From assembly GCA_963969595.1 (NCBI GenBank), contig OZ018414.1, positions 14,119,660 to 14,183,659 on the forward strand: a DNA stretch of 64,000 nt, in the 5' to 3' direction. Made by a program: the position numbers and the translations under genes. Positions 34,357 to 46,525 of this stretch are shown one piece after another. Below the pieces are notes generated by a model. That model was not told the DNA's origin, ran no database searches, and worked only from the letters and a program-made list of their open reading frames with translations. How positions within the stretch are numbered: position 1 is the stretch's first letter; the number at the start of each line of letters is the position of its first letter. This stretch comes from Neckera pumila (Eukaryota > Streptophyta > Bryopsida > Hypnales > Neckeraceae).

Positions 34357-35921
34357 CCCTAAAGGACCAAACATTGTTTTTTTGACAACAAAGCAATTTT
34401 GGGCACCTCACTACAAATGGAAATTTTATTTTATTTCTTTGAAATTTTCACACAATATGTGCCCAAGGAGTAGCTTTAACCCCTAAATGCCCAAGGCCTA
34501 TTTTGGGCTTCCTGGAATTTGCTCTAAATTGAACAAATTGCCAACATTTCGATAAGTTGTATCAATTTTTTCTGAATTGTAACCGTACAAATTCAAACTA
34601 GACATATTAGAGATCTTATAGAAAAAGAAAACACAACAATATCACTTATGGAGTGAAAGATTATAATGTTTGACCATGAGGGTGCAAAAATTGCAAAAAT
34701 CTTTCAATCTTCTTTACACAAATCAAATCTAAAAAGTTGGTGACCAAAAAAATATGAGGTTAAAGGGCCTAACTTGTATAACCCTGATCAATTTATGGCT
34801 TCTTAAAATCTATTCTACAATTTTTTTCAATGAATTTTGAATGTGGTTTTTTCTCCAAGATCTAGTGTATTTGAGGCTCATTTTCAAGAGCTCTCAACAC
34901 TACGGGAAGTCAAGATTGCAATGGGTACCCTTGTACAAAAACTTGAATAGAAAAATCACTATCATTTATTTTGAAGATCGGATTTTTGCTGCTAAAATTA
35001 GACTTCAAGAAGAACTTTCTAAAAATATAAATTTCTCTAAATAGCAATTTGGTAAGGTTTTATTTAACTTCAAAGTTTTGCAAACACTAGATTTTGGTGC
35101 CTTGGGCATTTAGGGGTTAAGGCCCAACACTTTTCAAAACTTTTAACTACGTGGTTAAAAGGTTATTGGATGATATGTCATTTTCAATGGTTGGCGGGCA
35201 ATTCAATTTTTTTTCTGAAAAATCACTTTTAAATAAAATAAAAGAATGGAAATTGGTTATTTATATATATATATGGAAAGCTTTGAATCATTCCATTTTG
35301 ATTTAAGAGATGAAAGTTATGAGATGTTTTAGTTTGTGGGTAGTTATGGATTCCCTACTCTAAAATAAACTTTGAAGTCCTTTATTCAACTCCATTTTAA
35401 ATATTTTTTGAAAAAAATTAAAACAGAGGATGTAGATTTTTTATTACAACATTACAACCATTGGGATTGGCATTTTTCAATTCTATAAATAAATTCTTAA
35501 CAGTTTAGTGTTTTGAATCATTTTCTACTTCTTTCTACTTATTATTTTTTTCATAGATGTTGAACAATTCCAAATGATGTGAAATTTTGAAGCTTGTAGC
35601 CAACTTGCTTTGAAGAATGAATCCAAAGAGCAACCACCATTTTGGACAATTTTTTCAAATAAATGTGACCTTATAAAGTGCAGCTGCTCGTTTTTTCACA
35701 AGGCCCCCAAATGGGGTTTTGTCAGTTCAAACGCTAATATCTTGCAATCTATTCGTTGGAAAATTCTAAAATTTTTCTACATCTTCTCAAACCAAATTAC
35801 TACAAGATCCTATGGTTACATGTGCCCAAAAATGTTTTTTTCTTCTAAAATTTGATACTTGTATTAGAAATGATAGTTTTGGAACATTTTTGGTGAAAAC
35901 TTAGTCACTGACCTTTAGGGA
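34357..35921 (+). mobile_element. Family B element interrupted by a nested TTAA-type element
   Basis: TTAA at 34353-34356 and 35922-35925; left end CCCTAAAGGACCAAAC, right end GACCTTTAGGGA. Removing the 641-bp nested insertion leaves about 930 bp, the usual family length. Landmarks include GCACCTCACTACAAATGG, TGCCCAAGGAGTAGCTTTAA, TGGATGATATGTCATTTTC, AACCATTGGGATTGGCA and CAAGATCCTATGGTTACATG. No coding capacity. Confidence 0.8.
34480..35116 (+). mobile_element. Nested TTAA-type element, family D
   Basis: Ends CCCCTAAATGCCCAAGGC and GCCTTGGGCATTTAGGGG are an 18-bp perfect inverted repeat with TTAA on both sides (34476-34479 and 35117-35120). Uninterrupted family B copies read AGCTTTAAGG at this point with one TTAA, so this is a clean filled site. 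The 637-bp interior differs from families A, B, C and E. The frame at 34841-35044 is not recognisable. Among the youngest insertions here. Confidence 0.9.
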
Positions 35922-35925
35922 TTAA

Positions 35926-37525
35926 AATAAGTTAGGATTCATCCAAGTTATTCTTACAATTTTAGGATGGTTGATTCTACTTTCTTTTGAGGTGGCTGCA
36001 TGTACCTAAACCCTTATTTTGACCTCCATATCCTAAACTCTCTACCTTGTGTGTCAATGTTTTGTTCAGTGTTAGGGGATTTGCTATGTGTGAGAGATAT
36101 GTATTGTCTGTGAAAGCCTTGTGCCAAAGTTATATTTGAAAATCATCCATTTTTTGACTAGTGCTTGTTAACATAATTTAAGATGCTAGGACATAGTTAA
36201 TAATACTTGTGCCAACTTCAGAACACAAGTCAATTGCTAATTTACTAGATTACAACACATGTGAGTTGAATTTCTATGAATTATTATATATACATAATAC
36301 TTTTTTAGGTAAACTGAATCAATAATTTTCCAAAAATTTAAGCGACCTTTTAACTATTTATTTTATGACGAAGCTGCTAAAAAGTTATGATAGTCTAAAA
36401 AAGATTTCACTACCTTGGTGATAGAGTTGCATCCTTCAAGATCAAGGGTTAAGTAGGGTCGGTAATGGTTGCTCTTAGTTTACAAGGAGGTAACGATGGA
36501 AAACCACCTTATTTACTTGAATTCTTGTTGGAAATCATGTCAACGAGTTTGCTTTGAATAACTTCGTGTCCACTCTAGTTCCTGGTTTTCGTAATCCACA
36601 ATCTGTTTCACAGCTAATTTGTCTTGTTTGATTCCTTCTCCACTTTGTAAGACCTTGATTAGGAGGATTTGAAAATAGGGGATGACAAAATTTTAAAGGA
36701 AGCAAGATGCTAATAAATTTAGGTAATACTGTAACACTCTTTGAAGTTTGAACCTTAATTCTCCAAGTACAAAGTAGAATCTAGATACCCGGGCATAATT
36801 CTGTTACGCTCATACTGAGAAAACTCGTGCAGTTGAAACACCGGGCTAGTCACCGTAGAAATCATCCTTTTTTAGTACCAAGTGCTTCTTTTGTTTAAAA
36901 AGTCTAAGAGGAACACTCATTGAGTTAGAAGTCAATCTATTATGCAAGACCTTTCTTTTTCACACAACATTTCAAGGATGAATATCTATAGTCTATCTTG
37001 CATAGACAGATTCTCTATCATCCATTGGACACTTAGTTTCCGTAACGACATTATAGGGTTATCTGCATTTCAATAACAGATTAAAACAAATGCATTCCTG
37101 CACCTGCACATTTGTTCACGGTCATCAATATGTTCAACAATTTTAGATTGGTTTCCAATTTTAAAAATTACATGCAGTCACTGTCTCCCGCTTTTTCTTT
37201 TCTTTTTTCATTGGAAGGGAGGTTTGAATTTCAATAAGAAGGAGAGGAACAATCAACCGGAGTCCCACTCAGAGGAGGCCGGGCAGCAAAGGAACAAGTC
37301 TAAACGGTGGCAAGAAAAAATTACCACTATTGAACACTTGTTGTTCACACTAGGTGGTATTGAACTCAAGGGAGGAGGCTTTGCATCAATAGAAGCTATA
37401 TGTGAGAAAGTTTGAGTAGATAACTTACTCGAAAAGTGTACTAATACTACACGAACAAAGTCAATTGTAGTGTAGTAGCTTGTTTCTTTCTATCTTCATT
37501 GTCAATATCTCCCACTTTGACCCAA
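35926..37525. other. Intergenic DNA with one coding-like patch
   Basis: No transposon ends were recognised. A region with less AT bias at 37209-37415 has a protein-like frame preceded by a pyrimidine tract, listed separately. Confidence 0.4.
37209..37415 (+). pseudogene. Possible exon remnant, unknown protein
   Basis: An open frame reads ...KSKRWQEKITTIEHLLFTLG, then GIELKGGGFASIEAICEKV, ending at TGA 37413-37415. It has higher GC than its surroundings, and a TTTTTCTTTTCTTTTTTCA tract just upstream looks like a 3' splice site. There is no ATG in frame. The charged first half could be coiled. I do not recognise the family; it may be an exon of a decayed or captured gene. Confidence 0.25.
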
Positions 37526-37529
37526 TTAA

Positions 37530-38435
37530 CCCCTAAAGTGCCATGGGCCTTTATTTTTAATCAAAACCATTGAGAACTTCCATTTCTATTGCGACCAGCA
37601 TAATAAAAGTTAAAATTCTTTTTTTGCATATTTAACCATAGGAACGTGCACTAGACTAGTATAATATGTGGAATGTGTGGAGTTTTAAATAAAATTGTGA
37701 CAACATAGATTGCAAGATATTTGCATTTTAAATAAAGAAAACAAGTTCTTTTGCATCTTATGTGACTAGATCTTACGTCTTCTTAGCTTAATATTAAATT
37801 AAATTGTTCTATGTTGAACAATTGAGTTGAAAATCTAGGAATTTTTTAGAAAAAAAAGTGTGATTATCATTCATTAAAAATATGTTAAGTAGGAGAAAGT
37901 ACTAGATTGAAGGAAAAAATAAATTGTTAATAACTCTATAGTTGAATTGAAACACACTAATCCCAATGGTGAGATTGTTCTAGCAAGCATATCAAACCTA
38001 GTAGAACTTTTTTTGAACTTCTAAAACAAATTGAATTTTAAAAATGAATATTATACCTCGTTTTCTCAAAAAGATGCTATACTTTCTCAAAAAATGAGAA
38101 GTTCTATACTCGACTCTATAGCTTTCACATCACTAATCCAACTAGAATGAATCAAAGCTTTCCATGCATACAAAACTACAATCTATAAGAAAATGAATTA
38201 TACATTCTATTCCATATTTTTGCAGATTTTTTTATTGCCTAGTGAGTTCAATTTTGAGGTTAGGATGGTATGACTTTTGTTTCTAGGCTTTGGTTGAAAT
38301 GAAATTATAATTCCATAAAGCTAATGTATTCTTCTGCCTTAAGAAAAAAGTTTCAAAAATCACGATGAAATTGAGACCGTAGGAGCCCACTTAAAATCCC
38401 TTTTATCCCATATAGGGACACTGGAGCTTTTGGAG
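37530..38435 (-). mobile_element. TTAA-type element, family A, reverse orientation
   Basis: TTAA at 37526-37529 and 38436-38439; left end CCCCTAAAGTGCCATGGGC, right end GGAGCTTTTGGAG (diverged). Reverse landmarks: CCATAGGAACGTGCACTAG, AATCCCAATGGTGAGATTG, TTTTTGCAGA. About 906 bp, more diverged than the 9110 or 57690 copies. Confidence 0.7.
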
Positions 38436-38544
38436 TTAAAGGATATTTGTACTGTGTAAATGCAAAGAGTAATTTACAACCAATCTTGGCTTGTACTTGT
38501 AACCAGAAGCAAGAAATTATATCAAACAATTGTTTTAGAATATA

Positions 38545-38905
38545 GGAAGGTTGGGTGCTCTAAAACAATCCTTATTTTCAACATATTTTTTAATAAATAG
38601 GTACATATTGGAAATTTTAATATACCTCCATTGAACATTTCAAGCTTGGAATGTCTTGTTCTATGTGGGATCTTCTAGTGAGTCTTTTCAATAGCTACTT
38701 TAACCATTGTTTCTACTAGAGTTTGAGCAACTCCAAATTTCAACTTCAAAAATTTATAATTCATATAGTTCAATAAGAATTAAAAATATGAATCAAAGTG
38801 GGTTACGTAGGACTATAATTTGCAAACAAATCAAAGGTTTTGAGGTGTGGAACTTATCTTAAAATCTGGGTGATGCCTAAAGAATACTTTATGGACACCC
38901 CACCT
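38545..38905. mobile_element. Stowaway-like MITE, family L, diverged copy
   Basis: AGGTTGGGTGCTCTAAAAC near the left and GGACACCCCACCT at the right (then TA, 38906-38907) are a weak inverted pair. Internal AACTTCAAAAATTTATAATTC and AAAAATATGAATCAAAG match the 21141-21463 copy. Confidence 0.45.
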
Positions 38906-39673
38906 TATTGCTAACATTATGGTGCACATTGCAAGTACTGTTTGTTTAAGTGGTTTAATAGTTTGATTACATAGTGCCTATGACATGAATTTTGACTCTT
39001 ATAAGGTTTGAAAGAACAAGCCAATGACCATGACTACTTTTTCAGACTTTATTAGGTCCCCTCTACATGCTCCCATTTTGGAACTATATATGAATGAGAG
39101 TTTTTATATTGATTTCTTAGAGACTAATTGCACTCCTTAAATAAGTCATATAAAATTCAGTTTTTTTGTCAAAATTTGCAATTACTGTGAAAAAAATCCA
39201 TATCATATACAAAATATGCTTTAAAAAACTGATTTTTTTTTATAGAAGTATGTTAGGTTTGTTTCAAAATCATAATGCAAAATAAATTATCATGTTATTT
39301 AGCAAAATCTATTGCTCTATGGTAATAGCAAATAAACAAAATAGAAAGTCAACATTCCATGGTAATATGTCCAAAGTTCAAATTGCGATAAATATTATAA
39401 CTTTATGAATTTTTCAAATTTTCAAATTGGGTAGAAATTAGACTTCATATAGTATACTTCTTTCCATTTATTTATTTCAAATTTAAGGAGGTTATTTTTA
39501 TGGCTATAATTTAGATAAAGAAAAAGGAACCAAACTTGCCAAAATGCACTCCAAAACTATCTAAAGGCTTGTTTATATAAACTCATGAGTAAGCCAAGTG
39601 ATTTGGCTATGAATCCTTTTCATATTCCGGCTCTTCATTTTGAAGTAGTGTTTCGATCTCTTAAGCAATTTCA

Positions 39674-40250
39674 CCTCTAAAGGATCGAATGACTGTTGAA
39701 TGTACGCAGGTGACTTTGGGTAGGTGTGTATGAAGTCATTTTTTAACGGATTTTTTTCAAATTTTGACACAAGGTATGAACATATATACCTTTAGTGAAA
39801 ATATAATTTTTTTTTCCGATTGGGTACTTGGATCAAAAGTTATACTGCCCTGAACTTTTTGGGCAGCTTGGGCAACTTCGTGCAGCATGCGCAAAATTTC
39901 TCCTATAATTTTGAAATTTGGTAGGTATGTAATTTATATGACACAAGATGCAAATGTCCAAAAAAATTAAAATGTGTCACGTTAATCTCACTTTAGGAAG
40001 AGTTAAAGTTAGGAGGTCCTATCCGGCAAGGTTGGAAAAAAAATTCTTTGAACTTCAAATATTACAATCTTTCAATCCATGAGGTCAAAGTTATCCAAAA
40101 AAAATTCCACACATTCCCATAGTAGTCTAGTACAAATCTGTATAGTTGAATTTTGAAAAAAACTTTTTTTTTTCATTTTTTTTCTCACAGCCTTGAAGAG
40201 TGGCAATTCTTCATAATTTGTGCCCAAAATGTGCCTTGGTTCTTTAGAGG
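39674..40250 (+). mobile_element. TTAA-type element, family E, copy 1
   Basis: Follows TTCA (diverged TTAA, 39670-39673) and precedes TTAA (40251-40254). Ends CCTCTAAAGGATCG and TGGTTCTTTAGAGG. Colinear with 62818-63401: TTTTGACACAAGGTATGA, then CCGATTGGGTACTTGGATCA, then AAGTTATACTGCCCTGAACT, then CAAGGTTGGAAAAAAAA. About 577 bp, non-coding. Confidence 0.7.
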
Positions 40251-40254
40251 TTAA

Positions 40255-41094
40255 TGCCCAATTGCCTCAAAAAAAAGTAGATAGATTTATTTCTATAGAA
40301 AAAAAGTGGCTAAGAGTGTTTAAGAATGCTAGACTGTAATCATGGCTTTGCATACTGCTGCCACAATGTTTCATGTTCCAAAATTTCATTTTCTTTGTTG
40401 TGCAGAGCCATCATTTTCAAAAATTACATACAAAAATTACATATTCAAAATATGGCTTCTTTTAATGGGAGCCCCCAAAATGAAGGAGCCAAGAAACTTT
40501 GAACCCTTTTGAAAGAAGACAATATAAACATTGTGCTAAACACCAAAAGAATCCACTGTTTCCAAGTCCTCTTGAATTGAGCTAATACATACTTAGAAGT
40601 ATCTTTAAATTCCATTTTTCCTTGTATGATCATTTGGCCATGGCCATATCGCATTGTTATATTCCATAGCACAAAACATTCTTCTAAAAGACATGTCTAC
40701 AAACCTCCGGAAGGCATTTTTATAGTCTCACTAACATATCCAGTGGTCAAGTTAGGTTTAAGTTTTTTTGTCAAATAATTAAAATTGACAAATGTGATTT
40801 GGCAGATGCCTAAAACTAAAAATATTGGAGGGGCTTTGTATAATTTCTTTTGAAAAACAATATGCTTAAAGTTCTAAAATCTATCTTTAGAAATATTTTT
40901 TTGCTAGCTTTGACCACCAGGCACTGTATTGTTATTTTCTTTGTGGCATGCACAAATATCTCATTATAAAATAGACCTTTTTTGTGTCGTGGCTAAAAGT
41001 CCAAATTGAAATGTTAAATTGATATTTTCTCACAATGACTCATTTCAGAATATGTCTAAACTATTTGAGGTGACAATTTGATGTCTTCTAATTA
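40255..41094. other. AT-rich intergenic DNA
   Basis: No transposon ends or credible gene. The 40445-40672 minus frame has hydrophobic stretches but no recognisable domain. Confidence 0.4.
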
Positions 41095-41098
41095 TTAA

Positions 41099-42031
41099 CC
41101 CCTAAAGGACCAAACACCATTTTTTGGCAATATAGCAATTTTGGGCAGCTCACTACAAATGGAAATTTTAATTTTTTTTCTTTGAAATTTGCACACAAGA
41201 TGTGCCTAAGGAGTAGCTTCAAGGCCCAACAATTTTCATAACTTTTGACTTCATGGGTAAAAAGTTATTGCATGGTATGTCATTTTCCGCATTTGGCAGG
41301 CAGCCCGGGCAGCTCAAAAAATTCTTTAAAAAACACTTTTTTGAAAAATTAAAATTTGAAATTGGTTTTATAGATTTATATATACTTGGAAAGCTTTGAA
41401 TCATTCCATTTGGATCAACAAGTCAAAAATTATGAGGATTTTTAGTTGGAGGGTAGTTATGGAATCTCTATTCTAAAATAAACTTTGAAGTCCTTTCTCT
41501 AACTCAATTTTCAATATTGTTGAGTAAAACAAAAAACATTGGGTGTATATTGTTTATTACAACATTACAACTGATGGGATTGGCATTTTTCAATTCCATA
41601 ATTAAACTCTTGACAATTTAGTATTTTGAGTCATTCTCTACCTCTTCCTACTTACTATTTTTTTCCTATATGTTGTACAATTCCAAATGATCTGAAAATT
41701 TTCAAGCATGTAGCCAACTTGCCTTGAAGAATGAATCCAAAGAGTAACCATCAATTTGGACATCTTTTCATACAAATGTGACCTTGTGAAGGGCAGCTGC
41801 CCGAATTTTTGCAGTGATTAAAAAAGGATTTTTGTCAATTCAAACGCTATTATCTTGCAATCTACATTGTGGAAAATTCTGAAATTTTTTCCACATCTTC
41901 AAAACCAATGTACTACAAGATCCTACGGTTACTTGTCTTCAAAAATGTTTTTTTCTAAAATTTGGTACTTGTATTAGAAATGGCAATTTTGGAGCGGTTT
42001 TGTTGAAAACATAGTAAAAAAACTTTAGGTG
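41099..42031 (+). mobile_element. TTAA-type element, family B, good copy
   Basis: TTAA at 41095-41098 and 42032-42035; left end CCCCTAAAGGACCAAACACC, right end AACTTTAGGTG. It shows the family B order clearly: GCAATTTTGGGCAGCTCACT, TGTGCCTAAGGAGTAGCTTC, GGCAGCCCGGGCAGCTC, AACTGATGGGATTGGCA, GTGAAGGGCAGCTGCCCG, AAGATCCTACGGTTACTTG. Here the nested-insertion site reads AGCTTCAAGG. About 930 bp, non-coding. Confidence 0.8.
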
Positions 42032-42035
42032 TTAA

Positions 42036-43078
42036 TAGAATATTTATCATGGTTAGCAGTAAGTATTACAAACAAAAGAACACCCATTCCATATTGAGTA
42101 CCTAAAACTAAAAATTAGGTTTCTAGAAATCATTAGGTAACTATACTTAAAGCCAACCCTACAAGCATATAAAACTGACAATGATTTTGATAAAAGTGCA
42201 CATTGTGTGGCAAAAGTATACATAAAAGAACATTAAATGTTTTGAACAATTTGCTATTACTTTGGAAAAATTATTCAAGTAAAATATGCGTGCCTTAAAT
42301 TCTTTGTATTTTTCATAATATATTCAAAAGTTACACATACTTGTGAAAATTCATATTTCAATTAAGCACTAAAGGACCACTAGGTAGCTTTTGCAACTAA
42401 ATTTGTAGAACATTCGATATGGAAACCTTATCAACAATCCATGAACAACAAAGAGTCTCTAGATGATTTATTAGCTAAATCCATTGGTGCAATCCCATCA
42501 AGGGTGGATTGATTATGCAGTTCTTTGTAAATTTTGGAGAATAGAGAAGACGCTTTGGGCCACCAATTATATCTTCATGTCTTTTTTTCCACATCTCAAA
42601 ATGATTTGAAAAAAAATTACACATGAAAATCATGATGATATATAGTTGTGGGCAAAAATCAAAGTTTTTGCAGCACTTTTGAGCATTCAAATTTCAACAT
42701 TCAAATTTCACCATATATATAAAGTATTCCCTAACCAAACATCCTTCTCAATTTTGTTTATGGTGGCATTTTTGCAAAAATTGTGCAATATCATAGGAAA
42801 GCTACATAAGTCTTCTTTCATTTCAACATTGGCGATCATCAAAATCATTTCATATGAATAAGAATTACACTTATTATAAGAACTAGTCAAGAAAACAAGA
42901 GCTAAGCTCAAACTTCCCTGGTCCTTTAGGAATGAAATAATTTTTTGTATATGCTTTCAAAATGACCTTAAATTCAAATGTATTACAAAGGTAAGACATA
43001 TTGTAATACTTTTTAGAATAAAATAAAACTAATGCTAGAAGAGGAAAATTCTTAGATACAAAATTCTGGCGAAGAAAA
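42036..43078. other. AT-rich intergenic DNA at the edge of the gene island
   Basis: No feature beyond short frames (42475-42911) on both strands, which read as repeats of CATTCAAATTTCA-type low complexity. Confidence 0.4.
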
Positions 43079-43081
43079 TAC

Positions 43082-43285
43082 CACTATAAGAAACCCTTGT
43101 TTTAGGTAACGAGACCCAGTTTTAGGTGATGTCAATGTTGCTAATCCAATGTTTTCATGTCAACAAAAATATCCAATGTAACATCAAGATTGACATAAAA
43201 ACACTGAATTGCCAACATTGACATCACCTAAAATCTGTCATAAAAAATTGGGACTCGTTACCTAAAACACAAGTTTCTTATAGTG
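43082..43285. mobile_element. CACTA-like MITE
   Basis: Starts CACTATAAGAAACCCTTG and ends CAAGTTTCTTATAGTG, with the 3-bp duplication TAC on both sides (43079-43081, 43286-43288). CACTA termini and a 3-bp duplication define the CACTA (En/Spm) superfamily. The inverted repeat extends inward (GTTTTAGGTAACGAG, then TTTTAGGTGATGTCAATGTT) so most of the 204 bp can fold back. Non-coding. It is the one clear DNA transposon in the TTAA-free zone apart from the MITE at 44589. Confidence 0.85.
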
Positions 43286-44588
43286 TACATACTTTGACGT
43301 TCTAATTTGTAGAAAATAGGAAAATTTTCTTTCAAGAAAACTAAAAACTTTCTAATTGGAAGGACTTCTTGGTGATGAGATTTGACCAAATAAGTTAGGT
43401 CAAAACCATCTCTAAAGTTTAGAAGTGCGTGCTCAAAGGAGGTCTATTTGCACGAATGTGGAGGACATAAAATAATGTACTTTTAGATGCACTTTTTTAG
43501 GAACATATTTGACTATTATAATAATATACCACAAAAATTTCAGCTCAAAATCATTAATTACACTACTTAATAGTTTAAAAAATCTCTAAACGTCAAAATG
43601 TGACAAATTAACAAAATTGACTTTTAAATATAAAATGATTTTTAATTTCAAAAAAAAAATAAGGGATATAAATATCACCAAAATATCTAGAAACATATTT
43701 TTTTGTTTTTGGCATTGGATTCATAATTCAAAACTTATCAATAGCATTCCCAAATCAAAATGCAATGAAACTGGCAGGTGTTTCTTGCAATCATCCATTA
43801 CCATTAGTAAAAGGAAAGGTATAACTTTGAATCAATGCCATAAATGTCTTGTTTCAACATCCATATGTGGATTTGATGTTGATGAGGTATTTACAATGAT
43901 GGCCCATGTACTACGTTCATAGGACTTTTTTGATGTCAGTTGAGTTCTTTGACCAACTTGTTTATTGCCTCCTTTTGCTTGTCTTCTACCTTCTTCAACG
44001 TGTGCTCACTGTGTTTGCTATATACTTGATGGGATAAGTCATATTCTATATCCTTTAAGAAAATATAAGAGTTATTAAAAGGGTTAGATTAATTGTCCAT
44101 TTACAATAATTTTTAGTTATAGTTATTCAACTAAATTTTTACATTCCTATTTCTATCTTGCTTCTATTTGTTTTATATTAGAAAATAAATTGAGAGGTTT
44201 ATCAAGTAGTTTTAAACAATTTTTTTCTAGTTTTCATAGGTTCACAATACATTCATTGTCAAATCTCTCCAATTATTGGTACTTACTACTTAGGATATTA
44301 CAAGGAGTGCAAGTGTTTGAATAGTACAAGACTCTTCAAACCAATTGGCTGGATGTGGTCTAACTAGTGTTAAAATTGGATGGAATTTTGACTGAAGTTC
44401 ATGAAGATTAGATGACACTAGAATAGGGTAGATGACAGTTGGATGCCAATCACTCTATTTGAAATGGTATGAAACATATGTAGACCACCTTACATTCATT
44501 TTATCTAAAAATATACTTTTACTTTTATTTTGTTATATTGTGGCAATGGCATAGGGCACACCAGTATCTACTAGTTAGACCCCCATTA

Positions 44589-44880
44589 AGGTAACTGCAC
44601 CTAAAATTGCATGCTTCCTAATTCTGCACAGTGGATATTCTTGCCTAAAATGTACTCCCCCTATTCATATGATTCTATGATTGCTTTTGGGTACACCTAT
44701 TCTCAACACTTTGAAAATTTGTATTTTATTCACACGGTGTCCACAAAATGCATTCTTAGAGAATCTAGAATCCCCTTTTGACTACCAATGGGACCCTACA
44801 AATTTTTTTTCAATATATTCGTGAAAACCATGCTAAACCATGCTAAATTGCTTAACTGTGTGATTTAAGGTCAGTTACCT
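44589..44880. mobile_element. Stowaway-like MITE, family K, copy 4
   Basis: AGGTAACTGCACCTAAAATT at the left and the complement of ATTTAAGGTCAGTTACCT at the right match closely; TA flanks both ends (44587-44588, 44881-44882). 292 bp. It marks the left edge of the GC-richer gene island. Confidence 0.55.
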
Positions 44881-45194
44881 TAGTGGTGAGGGATCCCACC
44901 CTGTTCAAACTCTCTCTCTTCAATTACCTTGCGTATTTACCACAACCGTCAAATCCTCCCCCCAACCACCCAACCCAACATGACAACTCCATGGAATCAA
45001 CCAAGATTCAATATTCCAGCTACAGTAGCGCTTCCTCACGCAACCTCCTGTCACTGGAAACATTGCTCTTCACTGCCCCCTCCGCAGATCTGATGGCAGA
45101 CCATCGTTCAGAGCGGTTGCTTTCAGTCACTAATAACTTATTAACACTCAGATCAACACAGAGGCTGAACCTCCATCTCCCGTTCCAATCGCCA

Positions 45195-45285
45195 AGCTTA
45201 ACTTAAAACATAAACTCAGCTTAAACTTAAAACATAAACCCAGCTTAACTTAAACATAAACCCAGCTTAAGTTGAACATAAACCC
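45195..45285 (+). repeat. Tandem repeat, four ~22-24 bp units
   Basis: Four consecutive units of the form AGCTTAACTTAAACATAAAC plus CC, with small changes: 45195-45217, 45218-45241, 45242-45263, 45264-45285. Minisatellite-like, about 2.3 kb upstream of the ALOG start codon. Confidence 0.9.
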
Positions 45286-45700
45286 AACAGTAGCTTTCAA
45301 GGCTTCAAGGCCTTGAGGCAGCAGTCAAAGCACCTTGATTACCAAAAGCCTGACCAACTGATGACAACTCACATTTAACTTACTCTCAGCAGCAGGGAAG
45401 GAAAAAAATAAAAAATCACGGTGAGAATAATAAGTGAGCTTGCTTAGAATAGACAAAACCGAGGGCGGGCTTAACATTGAGAATAATAAGAAAAAGGAAA
45501 AGCCATAATTAATAAGTTCAGTAATAACTGAGTGAGTGCCTTGTGAGTTGTGACGGAGTGGCCGGGGTCCACCAACAAGAAACAGTAAAAAAGTCCTCCC
45601 GCTCCTTACCACCTGCAACAGATCCCGGCCGTCTTCCCTGCCTGGGGTGGCGCACAGCCTAGGCATCCATCCACTTGCGGAAAAAGACCAGACAACTAGA

Positions 45701-45733
45701 CGAAGACGAAGACGAAGACGAAGACAAAGACAG
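45701..45733 (+). repeat. CGAAGA hexanucleotide microsatellite
   Basis: About five imperfect CGAAGA units, ending in CAAAGACAGG. In one frame they encode an acidic Asp/Glu run, but that frame shows no other sign of being a gene. Confidence 0.85.
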
Positions 45734-46485
45734 GAAGAAGTGGATCGTCACTCGTGATCAAGCATCGTTGACAGTGGAGGGAGCGGTTTCACTAACCAAG
45801 GCAACAAGATTCGCAATCTCGCACCCAATTTTGAGTTTCAGTAGTGAAGTTCATTCGACTATTATGGCAAGCTTGCGCTTGGGGTGAAGTCGTTTATATT
45901 ACCTCAATGTCACTCCTGGCAGGGACGATAGCGTGCTGTGGTGCTTGGGTCTAGCCATTGTGTGCGCCGCACATTTCTTTTCAGGGAGGGAGGGCTACCA
46001 GTGGGGACTGGGGCGTACAGTACTACCACAAACACGGAGGGAAGTACAGCACTAGTGTAGCGTTTGCGAAGCTTGCGTCTACTACTGCCCTCTGACGTTG
46101 TCGGAAGCCTTTTTGACGTGTCGAGAGCCCATCGGATCCCTTGGGTGCTAAAAACGCGGAAGCATGTAAGACTCAGTTTCCGCTTGTTGACAGGAATCTG
46201 GTTCAGTTCGGCTGGGTTGGGTTGCAAGTTGTAGTTTTGATGGTAAGCACTGGTGTCAGTGATTCTCTTGCTTGCCTGGGTGGTGGGTCGATCGGGGTGA
46301 GCGCTTGTGAATGCGCTTGTGACAGTTTCTTAGTTGGGCGGGTGGGGGTGGAGCGAAGTTAAACGGTAGTACATGTGTCAGTGCTCACTGGCAAGCACAT
46401 GACGTTGACGTACGCAGACTGTTAAGTGCGTCTACGTGCGTAGTCGCGTTTTCGGTGAGCGGCTGTGTAGAACCTTAGTTCGAGT

Positions 46486-46525
46486 TTTACACATTTCGTT
46501 CGTGGTTTACACATTTCGTTCGTGT
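46486..46525 (+). repeat. 20-bp tandem duplication
   Basis: TTTACACATTTCGTTCGTGG (46486-46505) is repeated directly (46506-46525) with one difference at the last base. Confidence 0.9.

Noticed and set aside
44883..45666. 107- and 113-codon frames in the ALOG upstream region
   Set aside because: They show low-complexity Pro/Ser or mixed translation, no domain and no conserved start, and they overlap tandem-repeat DNA. Treated as non-coding upstream sequence.
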